Source of the DNA: Cubamyces lactineus
Lineage: Eukaryota; Basidiomycota; Agaricomycetes; Polyporales; Polyporaceae
DNA length: 64,000 bases
Direction: 5' to 3'
Assembly (NCBI GenBank): GCA_022376465.1
Contig: JACDTU010000016.1
Span: 620,001 to 684,000 of the forward strand
The stretch's first letter is position 1, and the number at the start of each line of letters is the position of its first letter. Below, piece after piece: positions 44,023 through 54,833 of the stretch. The notes below the pieces were generated by a model. That model ran no database searches. It saw only the letters and a list, made by a program, of their open reading frames with translations, and was not told where the DNA came from. Both the position numbers and the translations under genes were made by a program.

Positions 44023-44475
44023 TCAGCTAGCAGTGATGACCGCATAGGCCTCGAAGAAGGCACCGCTGAGGTTGTAGCATACTCCCACCGACGGAAGCGC
44101 GACGACCTCAGGACACTGCCTCGGTCCAACGACGACTTCGTACGGCGTAGGAGACGGCGCGATTTGTTGGATGATGGCCGACACGAATGGATTGTTCTGG
44201 GTGCATTCGTTGGCTTGGATCCCGCCCAGGTTCGTGTACGAGTACGTCCCGCTGCAGTCGCTGCCTTCGTATAGGTAGAGGTACGCCGCGATCGCCGGGC
44301 TAAGAGTCGCGTCTGAGTGCAGGCCGCCCCCTACGCGCGTAGTGTTTGATATGGAAGAGATGTCGAGGGTGGCGATGGGGAAGGACGTAGGGGGCGTGGG
44401 CGGTGCAGGGGTAGCCTGGACAGACGTGCCGACGAAGGCGAGGGCGATGGTGGCGAGAGCAGCGGCGTAGAACAT
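44023..44475 (-). CDS. Small secreted protein SSP5, divergent member
   Basis: Intronless, 150 aa, on the opposite strand to SSP1-4. Signal peptide is about MFYAAALATIALAFVGTSVQA. The family frame is kept: a SFPIATLDIS block like SFPIS.LTFG, GGLHSDA like GIHTDSAQ, then cysteines C-x15-C-x29-C-x11-C with GPRQC and LPSVGVC matching the last two family cysteines. The first two cysteines of the six are absent, and FPATLLLC is replaced by AAYLYLYEGSDC. An AATAAAAGG TATA-like box lies about 75 bp upstream (plus-strand 44545-44553). It is either a diverged paralogue by inversion or a second subfamily. Function unknown. Confidence 0.8.
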   Translation of the reverse strand: MFYAAALATIALAFVGTSVQATPAPPTPPTSFPIATLDISSISNTTRVGGGLHSDATLSPAIAAYLYLYEGSDCSGTYSYTNLGGIQANECTQNNPFVSAIIQQIAPSPTPYEVVVGPRQCPEVVALPSVGVCYNLSGAFFEAYAVITAS

Positions 44476-45657
44476 GGTTTGAACAAATTGGTCGAGCTGA
44501 GTTCTGGGCGGTGTGTTATGCTCCTCACTTACCGGCAAATGTCGCCTTTTATTCAGCAAAATTGTTCAGCACACTGGCAGCCTCACCCTCCAACACGACC
44601 AGCGGAGCCGTGACCGTGCGGACTCGCGTGTCGATAAGCTGATCCGTCTCAGCAACATTTCAGTATAGCCCAGATTGAACAAACCTCTCGGCCTCCGTGG
44701 ACTCGAACGAGCGTGAGCATTCGGCCGGACCGCCAAGCCCAACGATAGGTAGAGCATTTCGCGGAAGCACATCCTCTAATGGCCTCATGCTCAGGGGGAA
44801 TGCGTCGAGCACCGCCATAGTAACTGAATAAAGAGAAGACGATGCAAATCGTTTGTCAAGGCGTGATCAGCCGGGCAGGGCGTCCTGGACCCGTCGCCTG
44901 CTTTTGCCGTACTTCTGGCCGTTCGTGGAACCTCTGCATCTGTCATGAGTATGCGCCGAGCGGGAAGCCGATATCAGTGCCTTTGTTATAGAGGATGTGC
45001 TCACCCGGGAAAAACATCAGCTCCTCGTCCTTGACACAGTCGAGTACTCATTCAATCGCTCGAGCTACCTTGGGGCTAAGTAAACCATGGGAACACAAGA
45101 AACTAGCGTTCCCAGTATGCACACGTGTAAGTTATGGGCAATAGGCAACGTTCACCAGTCCGTGCGCGAGTTCGTGGAGTCCAGAGCGAAGATTGTCAAT
45201 AATTGAATGCACGTGGCGAACCGCTCCTCCGGTCTAGCATTACCATTGATGCATTCATGTAGCGGAGCGAGAGCTAGACGCGGAGATTACGCTGTACGTG
45301 AGATGAGGAACTCAGGTACGCGTTCTCACGTACCTTCCACGGTCGACGTCCAGGCTAGAGTTCGTCAAGAAAGGGTTACATGCTTCAGCGCAGGTGCGCT
45401 GCCCTCCTGAATCGTGATGCCGGCATATCTCTGGGACAGCATAGGCGTATCGCCTTTGCAAGACATATGAGGATTCAAGGCCGAGCAGAGTCCGACCTAC
45501 CTGGATGCTTCGCAGAGTGCCGTGCTCCTCGGGAGACGTTCTATGGCACGTTCGCAGAGGTGAGAACATGGCATGACAGACTACTGGGCTGACATCGGCA
45601 TCGGACTGGTGGCAGTCCCAGATAGCATTGCATGGACAGGACACGTCGCGCAGCCTG
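44476..45657. other. Intergenic region between SSP5 and the dihydroorotate dehydrogenase
   Basis: 1.2 kb without a recognised gene. Open frames are short and lack motifs. The left 100 bp hold the SSP5 promoter. Confidence 0.45.
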
Positions 45658-47455
45658 TCATGATTCAGTCGGGGGAGGAGTCACAGCAACGTACTGTTTG
45701 CCCCCAGCCACGCTCACCCCCTCCTCCACCCTCTGCTCCATCCTCTCTCCAAGCCCATCGAGCAGCCGCTTCAGCTCCTCCGCCTCGTCAACGAGGAGCT
45801 TTATGCTCGCTTCCCGCGATTCCTGCGACTCGCTGCCACCTTCGGCCTTGAAGGTACTGTCCGCACCCTGAGGGACAGTCTCCTTCAGGCTAGTCTGCGC
45901 GACGGCCTCTTGAACGACCTGGGACCATGTCTTTCCCTCCTGCCGGAGGAGCGTGGCCAGCTCATCTTTGACTTGCCTGCACACGCCGACGCCACCGTAT
46001 CCGAACGCGGTGTAGAGCTGGACGGCAGACGCACCCGCACGCGCAAAGTCGAGGGCGTCCGCGCCTGATGAGATCCCTCCGCAGCCAATGAGCGGTACAG
46101 ATGCTGGCAGCATGCCGCGCAGTGTGCGGAGAGTAGCGAGAGCGTACGGCTTCAACGGCGGCCCTGAGAGTCCGCCCTGCTCGACTTTGTTGGCTAGAGC
46201 GGAACATCAGCCACTGGGCGCATATCAATCGACCAGCATGGGACATACGGTCTGAGATGCCTGAAGGTCTCCGGATTGTCGTGTTGCTGACAATTACGCC
46301 GTCAACACCGCTGCTGGCACGGACCGCCGCGGCGATGTCTGCAACTTCTGACTCGTCCAAGTCCGGTGCGATTTTGAGCAAGAGCTTTGGTCGATGCTTG
46401 TTGGAGGACGCGGCCGTCACCTCATCGCGAGCAGCAACCACCCCGGCCAAAAGCTCTTCGAGCAATGTACGGCTTTGCATCCCGCTGTAGAAGACGAGGT
46501 GGGGATCGGCCATTCACCAATAAGGTAAAAATCACGTACCGAAGTCCGGGAGTATTCGGGCTAGACACATTGGCAACTAGCGCGTCAGCGTACGGACCGA
46601 AGGTGCGCACTCCAGTGACAAAGTCCACAATCGAATCAGGAGGGGATGATTTGTTCTTTCCGAGGTTCACGGCGAGTAGCTTTCCAGCATGAAGGGATGC
46701 ACGCTCGGCGCCGTGTAGAGGGTCTTCGCTCTCTGACTCTATGGAATACGGGTAGACGGGAGGGAGACGTGCGCGCAAGCGGGAAAGCACCGCTACATGG
46801 CCGTCTGAGGGGAACCCGTACCGGTTGATGAGGGCTGAGTCGTTTGGTAGGTGGAAGACGCGCGGTTTCGGGTTGCCGGGTTGAGGCTTGGGCGTTACGC
46901 TCCCGATTTCGACCCAGGAGAAGCCAAGGTTAAATAGCCCTGCACGGCTTGGAATGTTACAAGGAGCTGGAGCACCATTCATGCACTACTGACCATCTAT
47001 TGCCTCACCGTTCTTGTCGAAACCTGCAGCAAGACCCACAGGACTTGACAGTTCCTCACCCCAGAGCTAGCATCGCTCGCTTTGTCAGTTATTCCCCGCA
47101 GACAAGTGCTGAAGGCACGTACCTCGACTTTCAAGACCTCATCGTCAGGTACCGGATCTCTAGGGGCAAGGCCAGACCCGAGTACCCTAACAGCAAGACG
47201 ATGGCCTGTCTCTGGGTCGAGGGTATACCGGATGACGGGAGTGACAATGTATTTGTGCAATGCCGCACGGCAGTCAGAGTAGTAGACTGCAAAGAGTCCA
47301 GTAGAGACTACTAGGAGTGATGCATAAGCAGCTGTGCGAGCGAATGAACCAGCTTGTTGTGTCTGCTGTGAGGACGTCGAAACAGCACGTCGCGCTATGA
47401 ACGTCGAGGATAGAGGCTTGCGAGAGATTGTCCTTGCAGCGGTCAGACGGTGCAT
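45658..47455 (-). CDS. Mitochondrial dihydroorotate dehydrogenase (class 2)
   Basis: Inner-membrane FMN enzyme that oxidises dihydroorotate to orotate with ubiquinone, in pyrimidine synthesis. Five exons: 47455-47123, 47066-46994, 46939-46540, 46484-46249 and 46193-45658, giving 525 aa. The N-terminus looks like a mitochondrial presequence (Arg/Ser/Thr-rich) followed by one membrane span ([14 protein letters not shown]), the mark of class 2. Core motifs: [25 protein letters not shown]-like [21 protein letters not shown], the [11 protein letters not shown] active-site block with the catalytic Ser, [20 protein letters not shown], and FMN-binding [13 protein letters not shown]. After the catalytic domain about 70 extra residues follow, predicted helical ([20 protein letters not shown]). 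All four introns are 54-57 nt. Confidence 0.94.
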
Positions 47456-47636
47456 TGCCGAGAACAGTCAGAGCAAGCCGTAGGTTTTATCACGTCTTCG
47501 TTTGCGCGGATAATCCTGCAGACGAGAGGAACTTGGCCAGAGTGAAATGTGGGGAAAGTCAAGCTGGGCTCAGGCCCGCCCGCGTCACCGTCTACTGTGG
47601 CTGCAGGACGTCGAGAAGAGACGGCAAAAATAAAGC

Positions 47637-47718
47637 TCTCTGTCGGGGAGTCGAACCCCGCTTTCGCGCGGTCATGTTGAATGACAGGCGCGTGTACTAA
47701 CCGATATACTAACAGAGA
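47637..47718 (-). tRNA. tRNA-Asp (GTC) with an 11-nt intron
   Basis: Reading on the minus strand, the acceptor stem is TCTCTGT/ACAGAGA. The D-stem GTAT/GTAC, anticodon stem CGCGC/GCGCG and T-arm CGGGG-TTCGACT-CCCCG all pair. The anticodon loop is CTGTCA..C with anticodon GTC, and 11 extra nt (TTCAACATGAC) follow position 37, the normal nuclear intron site. No encoded CCA. Confidence 0.93.
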
Positions 47719-47933
47719 GTTGTCAATTGAAGAAAAATAACCCACCATACATGCATGCCCCATTTACACGTCGATAGCCTCAAGTCCCAATACACACCGC
47801 CCATACTTGACGCGTTGTGCTGCTGCTCATCGACATTCGTGACATCTACTGCTGAATACAAGGCTGAAAGGCACTCTCGTACACCGCGTGCTACAACTCC
47901 ATGTCTTCAGGCATGGGGAGGAAAAAAGGAAGT

Positions 47934-48028
47934 GACGAGAGTGGGATTCGAACCCACGCCCTTTCGGACCAGATGCCAATCGGATGATTGCCTTAGTCTG
48001 GCGCCTTAGACCGCTCGGCCATCTCGCC
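47934..48028 (-). tRNA. tRNA-Leu (AAG) with a 16-nt intron
   Basis: Acceptor stem GGCGAGA/TCTCGTC, anticodon stem CCAGA/TCTGG, loop with anticodon AAG, long type II variable arm, and T-arm GTGGG-TTCGAAT-CCCAC. The intron after position 37 is CAATCATCCGATTGGC, able to form a small hairpin. Nearly identical to the copy at 53832. Confidence 0.93.
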
Positions 48029-49058
48029 CTGCTACGACCTCTATACACATATATACAGCCATTCCTTTCTTCAGTCACTCCCCTGCTTCGCACGAGTACT
48101 GAGTCCTTTGACCAACTTCGACCATCTCTCCTGTTATCACTTTGCTCATGCCCGGCACGCAGGCTGCCCTCCTCAATCGCCAGGGAAATGTTTTGTCAAA
48201 CATTCTGGGGTAAATCGACACATTCAAGCATATGATGCTACCCTGATGTGCAGAGAGCAATGACTGCCGCCCTCGTTACCATGACTTGGAGCATGGCATC
48301 TGAACCTCTACCTGTGCAACGATAGCGGCATGGTCCAGGCTGCCCAAAGTGCGGCATACGCGTTTTCATTCGGTTGTACTGATGTTAAAGCCCCACTCAG
48401 GCTAACACCCTATGGCCGGCCGTGTGTCAACATCCGCGTCCAGTAGCTGGCGGCCGGGGATCAGCTGAAGGAGCTCCTCGGATCGAGGAGCCATTTGGGG
48501 CCTGCTTGACCAATCATCGACGATGGCGGCGGGTTCGGGCGTGTACCACATGCATTGGCTCCTCGTCGTCGCTCTCTGGACAGCTTACGCAGCGAAAATA
48601 GGCAATCTAACTCCCTCAACTGCGGGCATCACAACAAAACAGCAGCCTTGACGATTGCCGTCTATGCAAACTACGCGACCACATGACCGTGTTTTCACTG
48701 CGTTTCCCTCCGGGAGCGGTGCTGATGTACCTCTGTTGGTGCGATCGAACTGCGTCCGCGACGACCTGCATCATCCTCCGCGCTGCTACATCAGCGCTGT
48801 TGCTGCCTCAATTCTCACGGTCGCAGACCATACCGGTCAGTGTTGTGGACTCCTGGATACGTCTCCAAGGTCGGGATCAGGTCCCCGTGGCCAAGTGCAT
48901 ATATAACATGCGCCTCTCGTCTCTGTCTCCCCATTCTCTCTCGTCCCTTCTTCCAATCTTCATTTCCTACGAGCTGTGCTCGACCTCGTCTTGTGTCTTC
49001 AATTTTTCGTCACTTCAGGCACTTTTCACCCTTCTCTTTTCATCTTCATATAAACAAC
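48029..49058. other. Upstream region of the duplicated-domain secreted protein gene
   Basis: About 1 kb with no gene. A TATATAA-like box lies at about 48899-48905, 155 bp before the start codon, followed by a strongly pyrimidine-rich leader (48910-49050), a common sign of a highly expressed fungal gene. Confidence 0.5.
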
Positions 49059-50601
49059 ATGGTCAAGTTCTCCACTGGGTTGGTTGTGGCTCTCACGGCT
49101 ATCGCTGTGAACGCTGTACCGTTCGAGAAGCGTATCGACCAAACCATCTCGGCCTCCACTCAGAAATGGGTGGCTGCTTGTGTACGCATCAACCTCTTTG
49201 CATTCATGAGCCTCGCTGACTTCGACTCTTCAACCAGAACGCGGCCGGCGGAGGCGAGAAGTGCAGTGACATCTCCGTGACTGCCTTCAGCACCCTTCTC
49301 GCCGCGGCCGGGCCCTGCGACCAGCAGAACTCGGCGGACGCCATGATTGACCTTGCCAAGCAGCTCAACAACAACGCCGACATGATCAAGTTTGCTCAAA
49401 TCTTCGCCCAGCAGCCTCGTAACACGGTAAGCCACATCTGCAACGCTTGTGCTCTGACCGTGCCGTTCAATTGATTTGCCCTCTCCACAGCCCACCAGCG
49501 AGTCTGTGCCGTACTGCCAACAGGCGCCAAAGAACGCGGAGCTCACCGGCTTGTTCCAATGCCAGTTCCAGGGCGCAAAGGCGGACACCTTTGTCGGCGG
49601 CGTCGCAGTCGGCGGTGCGGGTACTATTCCCTTCGGCCTCAGCTCTCCGGTCTCTCCTCCCGGGTCCTGCCCTGCAAACCCATCAGGACCTGTTCCTGAT
49701 GGCCAACAGCTCACCGACATCACTCAGGACCCAGGATTGGCTAACATCAAGAGTGGCTCTGGCTCTGCGGCGCCCCCCGCATCGTCTGCGCCAGCGGCGT
49801 CATCTGCGGCACCTGCTTCATCGGTCGCTCCCCCAGCGAGCACGGCCACTTGCGCGCCCAAGACGAGGAAGCGCGGTGCCATGAAGAAGCGTATTGCACA
49901 GGACACCGTCGCCGCTGCAACCCCCTGGGAGGACGCCTGCGTACGTTGTCTCGTAACTTAGAGTATGGTCGACCGTGACTAATGATAATCATATATAGAC
50001 CAAGGCGGGTGGCCAGGACAAGTGCAACCCGATCGCTGTCACCGCCTTCGGCACGCTCCTCGCTGCGGCAGATCCATGTGCCCAGCAGGACTCTGCGGAC
50101 GCGATGATTGACCTCGCCAAGCAGCTCAACAACGACCCGGATATGATCAGGCTTGCACAGATCTTCGCGCAGCAGCCCAGGAACACTGTACGTATCTCTC
50201 CCTACTACGTACTCATCGACTGCGACTCATCCTATCCTGCCATCTAGCCGACCTCGCAGGCCGTGCAGTACTGCCAGAAGGCCCCGAGGAACGCCGAGCT
50301 CCAGGGCCTCTTCCAGTGCCAGTTCCAAAGTGCTTCCCAGGACACCTTCGTTGGCGGCGTCAAGGTTGGCAGCCCTGGTACCATCCCCTTCGGTCTCAGC
50401 TCGCCCGTCAGCCCTGCGGGTTCGTGCCCTGCCAACCCCAGCGGTCCCATCCCCGACGGCCAGCAGCTCGTCGACATCACGCAGCAGCCCCGTGCCAGCG
50501 GTTCCGCCCCGTCCGGTAGCTCTGCTGCGCCCCCTGCGTCGGGCTCTTCTGCTGCGGGTGGCGACGACTCCGAAGACGGCGATGCCGCGGATTGCGCGTG
50601 A
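49059..50601 (+). CDS. Secreted protein with two tandem domains, 'macrofage activating glycoprotein' type
   Basis: Five exons: 49059-49181, 49238-49426, 49491-49940, 49999-50187 and 50248-50601, giving 434 aa. After a signal peptide (MVKFSTGLVVALTAIAVNA) there are two copies of one domain, about residues 30-165 and 245-385. Each copy has a pre-domain KR (FEKR and MKKR), then KW..AC or PWEDAC, KC, VTAFSTLL or VTAFGTLLAAA, ADAMIDLAKQLNN, QIFAQQPRNT, YCQ.AP, GLFQCQF, TFVGG, GTIPFGLSSPVSP and GSCPANPSGP. Intron positions repeat exactly: after the Cys of the first motif and after QQPRNT, and the middle exons are both 189 nt. Linkers are Ala/Ser/Pro-rich. I recall this domain in many Agaricomycetes annotated as 'macrofage activating glycoprotein'; its real role is unknown. 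KR sites suggest Kex2 cleavage could release the two units. Confidence 0.85.
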
Positions 50602-51391
50602 ACTTGAACGATCCCGATTCTTTGACCATATTCTTGGAGATGATCAGTGGCCACATGGTTCTGCGCTGGTCGCTGTGAGGAGCGGTGGTTTCCACACGTT
50701 TGTTGCCTACGCCGCTGATGTTGATGACGATGACGAGTTGGATATGAGGTTGTGAGGTTGGTTGTTATGTGACGAGTACCAGAGATGTCTACGTAGTGCC
50801 CAACAGAGCTGCGTTGTATCATACCACCATACCGCGAGAATATTATCCTTGGTGACTCCGGGCATTTCGAGGTATATTCGAGAAGTACACATTCTCAACG
50901 GGTTTGTGCCACTGGTACATATTCTTATGAAGTAGCCTCAAGCCCACGCTCTCGTTCAAAAGGAACCGTACCAACCGAGCGAGTTAGGTACGACAGTATG
51001 ACCATTGGTTACTGCCTCTGCAAGCTCAGGACGGACGCAGCAAACCAGTGCCAATGGGTCAGCTGCAGTCTTGAGTTACTTTAGCAACATTCATTACACA
51101 AGTCTAAGGCTATGACCATTCAAGTCTATACGGAGGGCGAGTACCTTGCCAAGCAAGAGCTACTGACGTGCTCCAACTAGATCTTCGCAATACTAGTCTC
51201 ATTGGCGTGGGTAGTCGGTGCAAGCGCACAGCCATGATGCCATAACGCCAAAAGCCCAGCGGAAGCGCTACTCGTGATCATCGATATAGTCGGATAGATC
51301 CCGTACGCCTAGCCTTGGGCCCCTAGGATCTCTTCTGCTTGATCGCTCTTCGCATTCAACGTGGACGGAAGTCGGCGACGGCCCACCAGCC
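50602..51391. other. Intergenic region
   Basis: 790 bp between two plus-strand genes, holding the 3' UTR of the first and the promoter of the second. No gene, tRNA or repeat is recognised. Confidence 0.45.
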
Positions 51392-53480
51392 ATGGAGACA
51401 GCTTGTAAGGTATACACGAAACTGATGCTCCAACGCGGACATGGATACCCACTCTGGGAGCCTGAACCGAACGAAGCGGGCGAGGTGCTTATCGGGGACG
51501 TGGGATACGTACTCGATGGAGGGTTCTACCGCCTGTTCAACGCGACGTTGGCCGCGGATCACCCAGTGAACGCACGATATGGTGTTCCCGATGGCTATCA
51601 ACCGTTCACGTATCCAGAAGCGTTGCTCCATCGTCGACCGCGTATTCTCGAGCCGAAGCCTCTTTGCAGCAAGAACGTTGTCGCGTTCAGTGTTGAGGCA
51701 TCTGCGTGAGTATCATCGATCTACTCGAAGTGTCAGGAGTTGTGTTAATGTGCTGCATCTAGTGATTTGGGATTCAGCAACCCGGGCGCTAGCGGCGGCG
51801 TGCGCTTCAAGTGTTCCGACGAGCAAGCAGCCATACTGGTACTCAAACGACCGGGAAACCGCGAGGTTCTCCACCCATGCCGTGACCTCACCCAGTACAT
51901 CCTGTCCAATCACCAGAGCTGGTACACATTCGCGCGCGACGTGTTCCGGCTCGACATCGCAGAGGACGACATCATCTTCGTATCCGGATCGATCAAGACG
52001 GCGGAATGGGCTCTCGCGGCAGCGACTCACCGGGCGCGGGAAGGCGAAGTGTCGTTCGGTGGCGAATTCGGGCCTCTGGCGAAAGCGACATTTTCCGTGC
52101 CGACGACACGGGAGATGTCGATGTCACTAGAGCATCGTACGGGCCCTCATTCCTCGGCCTTGGTGGCTGGAAACGAAGAACCTACTTATGATCAATGCGT
52201 CTTTCTGCACTACTATAAGCTGAAGAGGCGGAAGATTCTCGCACCAAAGGTCATCAGGGCAGCTGGAGGACGTTTGCCAAGTCCTCCTTGTTCTCCGAGG
52301 AGCTCTCCGGACACGGAGGTTCGCGAAGGAGGGCAGCCGGGTCCCTTGCGCTCGTCAGAAATAGAGCCTCTTACAGAGGGACAGCACCCAAAAACTCCGG
52401 CTACCTCGGACACTCTGAATAACTCTCCAGTTCTCGAGGCCATCTCGGCTGACTCAGTTATAAGTTCGCCATCTCCAGACGCGGATGGTGGGATATCACC
52501 GGTGGTTGAGAAGATACCGTCCTGGAACAATGTATGCATCCGTTATAACGATCTGCATCTTGTCCGATTGATTTAGTGATAGTACCAGCCTAAGGATCCC
52601 CATGATGACCTGCTCGATTACATCCTCGCGGTAAGCAACGAGCGTCCTGTACAGATCTGTATACTCACCAGCACCTCAGCGAAGCGGGCCACATACTAGT
52701 TGCGCAATTGCGTGTGACCAAGATCTGGGTGCCGTCCAACCTGTATGATTGCATAGCGTCACGGCCAAGTTGACGATATGAGGATACTCACCGTCAGTGA
52801 TAGGATCTCGACGCATTCCTGCCGGAGGATATCTCTGCGCTCCTTGAGAGCATAAGGCCCGAAGTATCTGTAACGCACGACTCAGGTAACGTCTACTTGC
52901 CTTGGCGTTGCGTCAGAATATTACTTGCTGATTGTAGGATAGTCGGGACGCTTTCTCACCACTTAGCAAACCCGAACGCCTTGTCGCCGAAAACGCAGTT
53001 CTTTTCGCCGCCTGCGAGACCATATACCTTGTTGCCTACACGGCCGCTATCCATGCAGGGATATCCAGGCATTGGCCCGCGCTCACGCCCAAGAACGTCA
53101 CCTAATTCCCGCTCTCGCACCCGCTCCAACCCACGATCCGCATCGCGGCACTTCTCCCGGCAACGGCTCTCGCGCTCGCGCGTCCTCGTCGTCCAGTCAT
53201 GGGCTGATGACATCGACGATGTGCTAGAAGACATGTCGGAGACTGAGGGCGCGACGCCCTACACGCCGCCCTCAGATACCGAGTCCGAACAACATAAAGT
53301 AGCTCAGTCACATCCCGTAGACTCTGACTCAGATGAGGAATGGGAATCAGTATACGAGCCTCGTGGAAGGTCAGAGGCACCCAAGTCGGTGAGAGAGATT
53401 TGTTTAACAGGCTAATCAGTCGAATGTCTTGCTGAGATCGCTCTTGGCAGGGCCTGAGTGCCGCTCGACCTCGTCGATAA
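51392..53480 (+). CDS. Unrecognised 574-aa protein with disordered tail
   Basis: Proposed exons: 51392-51705, 51763-52531, 52589-52630, 52672-52713, 52804-52885, 52943-53388 and 53451-53480. All joins keep phase. The N-terminal half (residues 1-280) looks folded, with GHGYPLWEPEPNEAGEVLIG, DVGYVLDGGFYRLFNA, GGVRFKC, DDIIFVSGSIKTAEWALAA and VFLHYYKLKRR. I have the impression of a family common in Agaricomycetes but know no function. The C-terminal half is Pro/Ser/Glu-rich, then Arg/Ser-rich, then acidic (DSDSDEEWESVYEP), likely disordered. A different pair of splice sites (donor at 52870, acceptor before 52938) would end the protein at 53105 with an unrelated tail, so alternative forms are possible. 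The two 42-nt exons are the weakest part of the model. No signal peptide is seen. Confidence 0.65.
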
Positions 53481-54833
53481 GAATTGTCACCTACAAGATC
53501 TAGCACGTCCAAGAAGCATAGGTCTTGAGCGAATTACGGCCCCAAGTCCTACTTCACTCAAGCCTAGTACACGACAACCCGGGGGACGGGGGGAGGCAAT
53601 GCATTTGAGTCTTTGTCGTCGCAATTTCGTTCCGAACTGTTGATTGTAGTCAATAAAGTCACTGGACCCGGTCACTCAATACGTTACATTTACCTTTGCC
53701 ATCATGGATGGTTGCACCACAGTGGGCCAGCGACTCTTGGGGAGGTGTTCAACTTGAAGTTGCCATCAACATCGGCATTGTAGCGAAGCTAAGCTAACGG
53801 GTAGTAGCGTAATGGTAATTTACAGCTATAGGGCGAGATGGCCGAGCGGTCTAAGGCGCCAGACTAAGGCAATCACCTGATTGGCATCTGGTCCGAAAGG
53901 GCGTGGGTTCGAATCCCACTCTCGTCAAGTTGTTTTGTGTTTCCGAGGCAGGCACTAACCGAAATCTTTTGTGTCTGCCTGGTGGAGAACAGCAGTGTCT
54001 TCGGTAGTACCTTCTCACTGGGCGGTAGAGACACTGGACGTGAGGTGCCTTCGTGAGATGCGCCGTGTGCGTCGGAGGCGGCCCAGACCTTCGGACGGTT
54101 ATAATCACTACGATCTGATACTTGAGCACGTACTTGGTGGCTATCAAAATTCGGCGATCGTGCGGCAGGAGTACGACGGATTGTTGGTACGCACGCGGCG
54201 GTAGTGTACATCGGCCACGCAGTGCATATGCGCCGGTGCGCGAGACCCGCGCTTTACAGTAATAACAGTGTAGATCGTACGATCAGTGAGGAGCCGTCCG
54301 CAGCCATCGCTCATGACAGGTCTTGCCAATTTAACCTGGCTCTGTCAACGCCATGCATATGGGATTGCATGAGCTGACCAAACAAGAACGCATAAATACG
54401 GAAGAGGTGTTCACACAGCTGTCAGCGTACATACTCTCTCGTAAGTTGCACTCCAGTATGCAATTGTTTCACTGGTCAGATTAACGCTACAGGGCGATGT
54501 AGAGCGGCGGCTGGGGGTTGCTGGGATCTGATGGGAGTCTCCGAAAGCGTAGCGTCAGCACCAGAAAAAGTGGACAAGCTCTCCGTAGAAGCACTCATAT
54601 TCCGGTCCGTTGGCGTACTGCTCCCCATCAGCACCGGGTGCCGATATCTACGGGGTATTTGCAACGTTATTAGGTGCTGCGGTGACTAGCTCGAGTCAGA
54701 TCGTATAGAGGATGACAGGAATGAACGATAGTCCCACATGGAGTACCCATCTTATAATGGAGCTAGTATATCTCCGCAAGCGACCGTTCTCTCGTTTCAA
54801 CCCCCTCCTCTCTAGTCTTTGCTTTGCGTCACA
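53481..54833. other. Intergenic region with tRNA-Leu
   Basis: Apart from the tRNA at 53832-53926 no gene is recognised in this 1.35 kb. The right end holds the promoter of the glutathione S-transferase gene, with a pyrimidine-rich leader. Confidence 0.45.
53832..53926 (+). tRNA. tRNA-Leu (AAG) with a 16-nt intron, second copy
   Basis: Same exons as the tRNA at 47934-48028 but on the other strand, 5.9 kb away. The intron reads CAATCACCTGATTGGC, differing from the other copy at two bases, both in the loop of the intron hairpin (CAATC pairing GATTG). Confidence 0.93.

Noticed and set aside
32886..44475. SSP1-5 as hydrophobins or cerato-platanins
   Set aside because: Cysteine number and spacing do not fit hydrophobins (eight, with paired CC), and no cerato-platanin motifs are seen.
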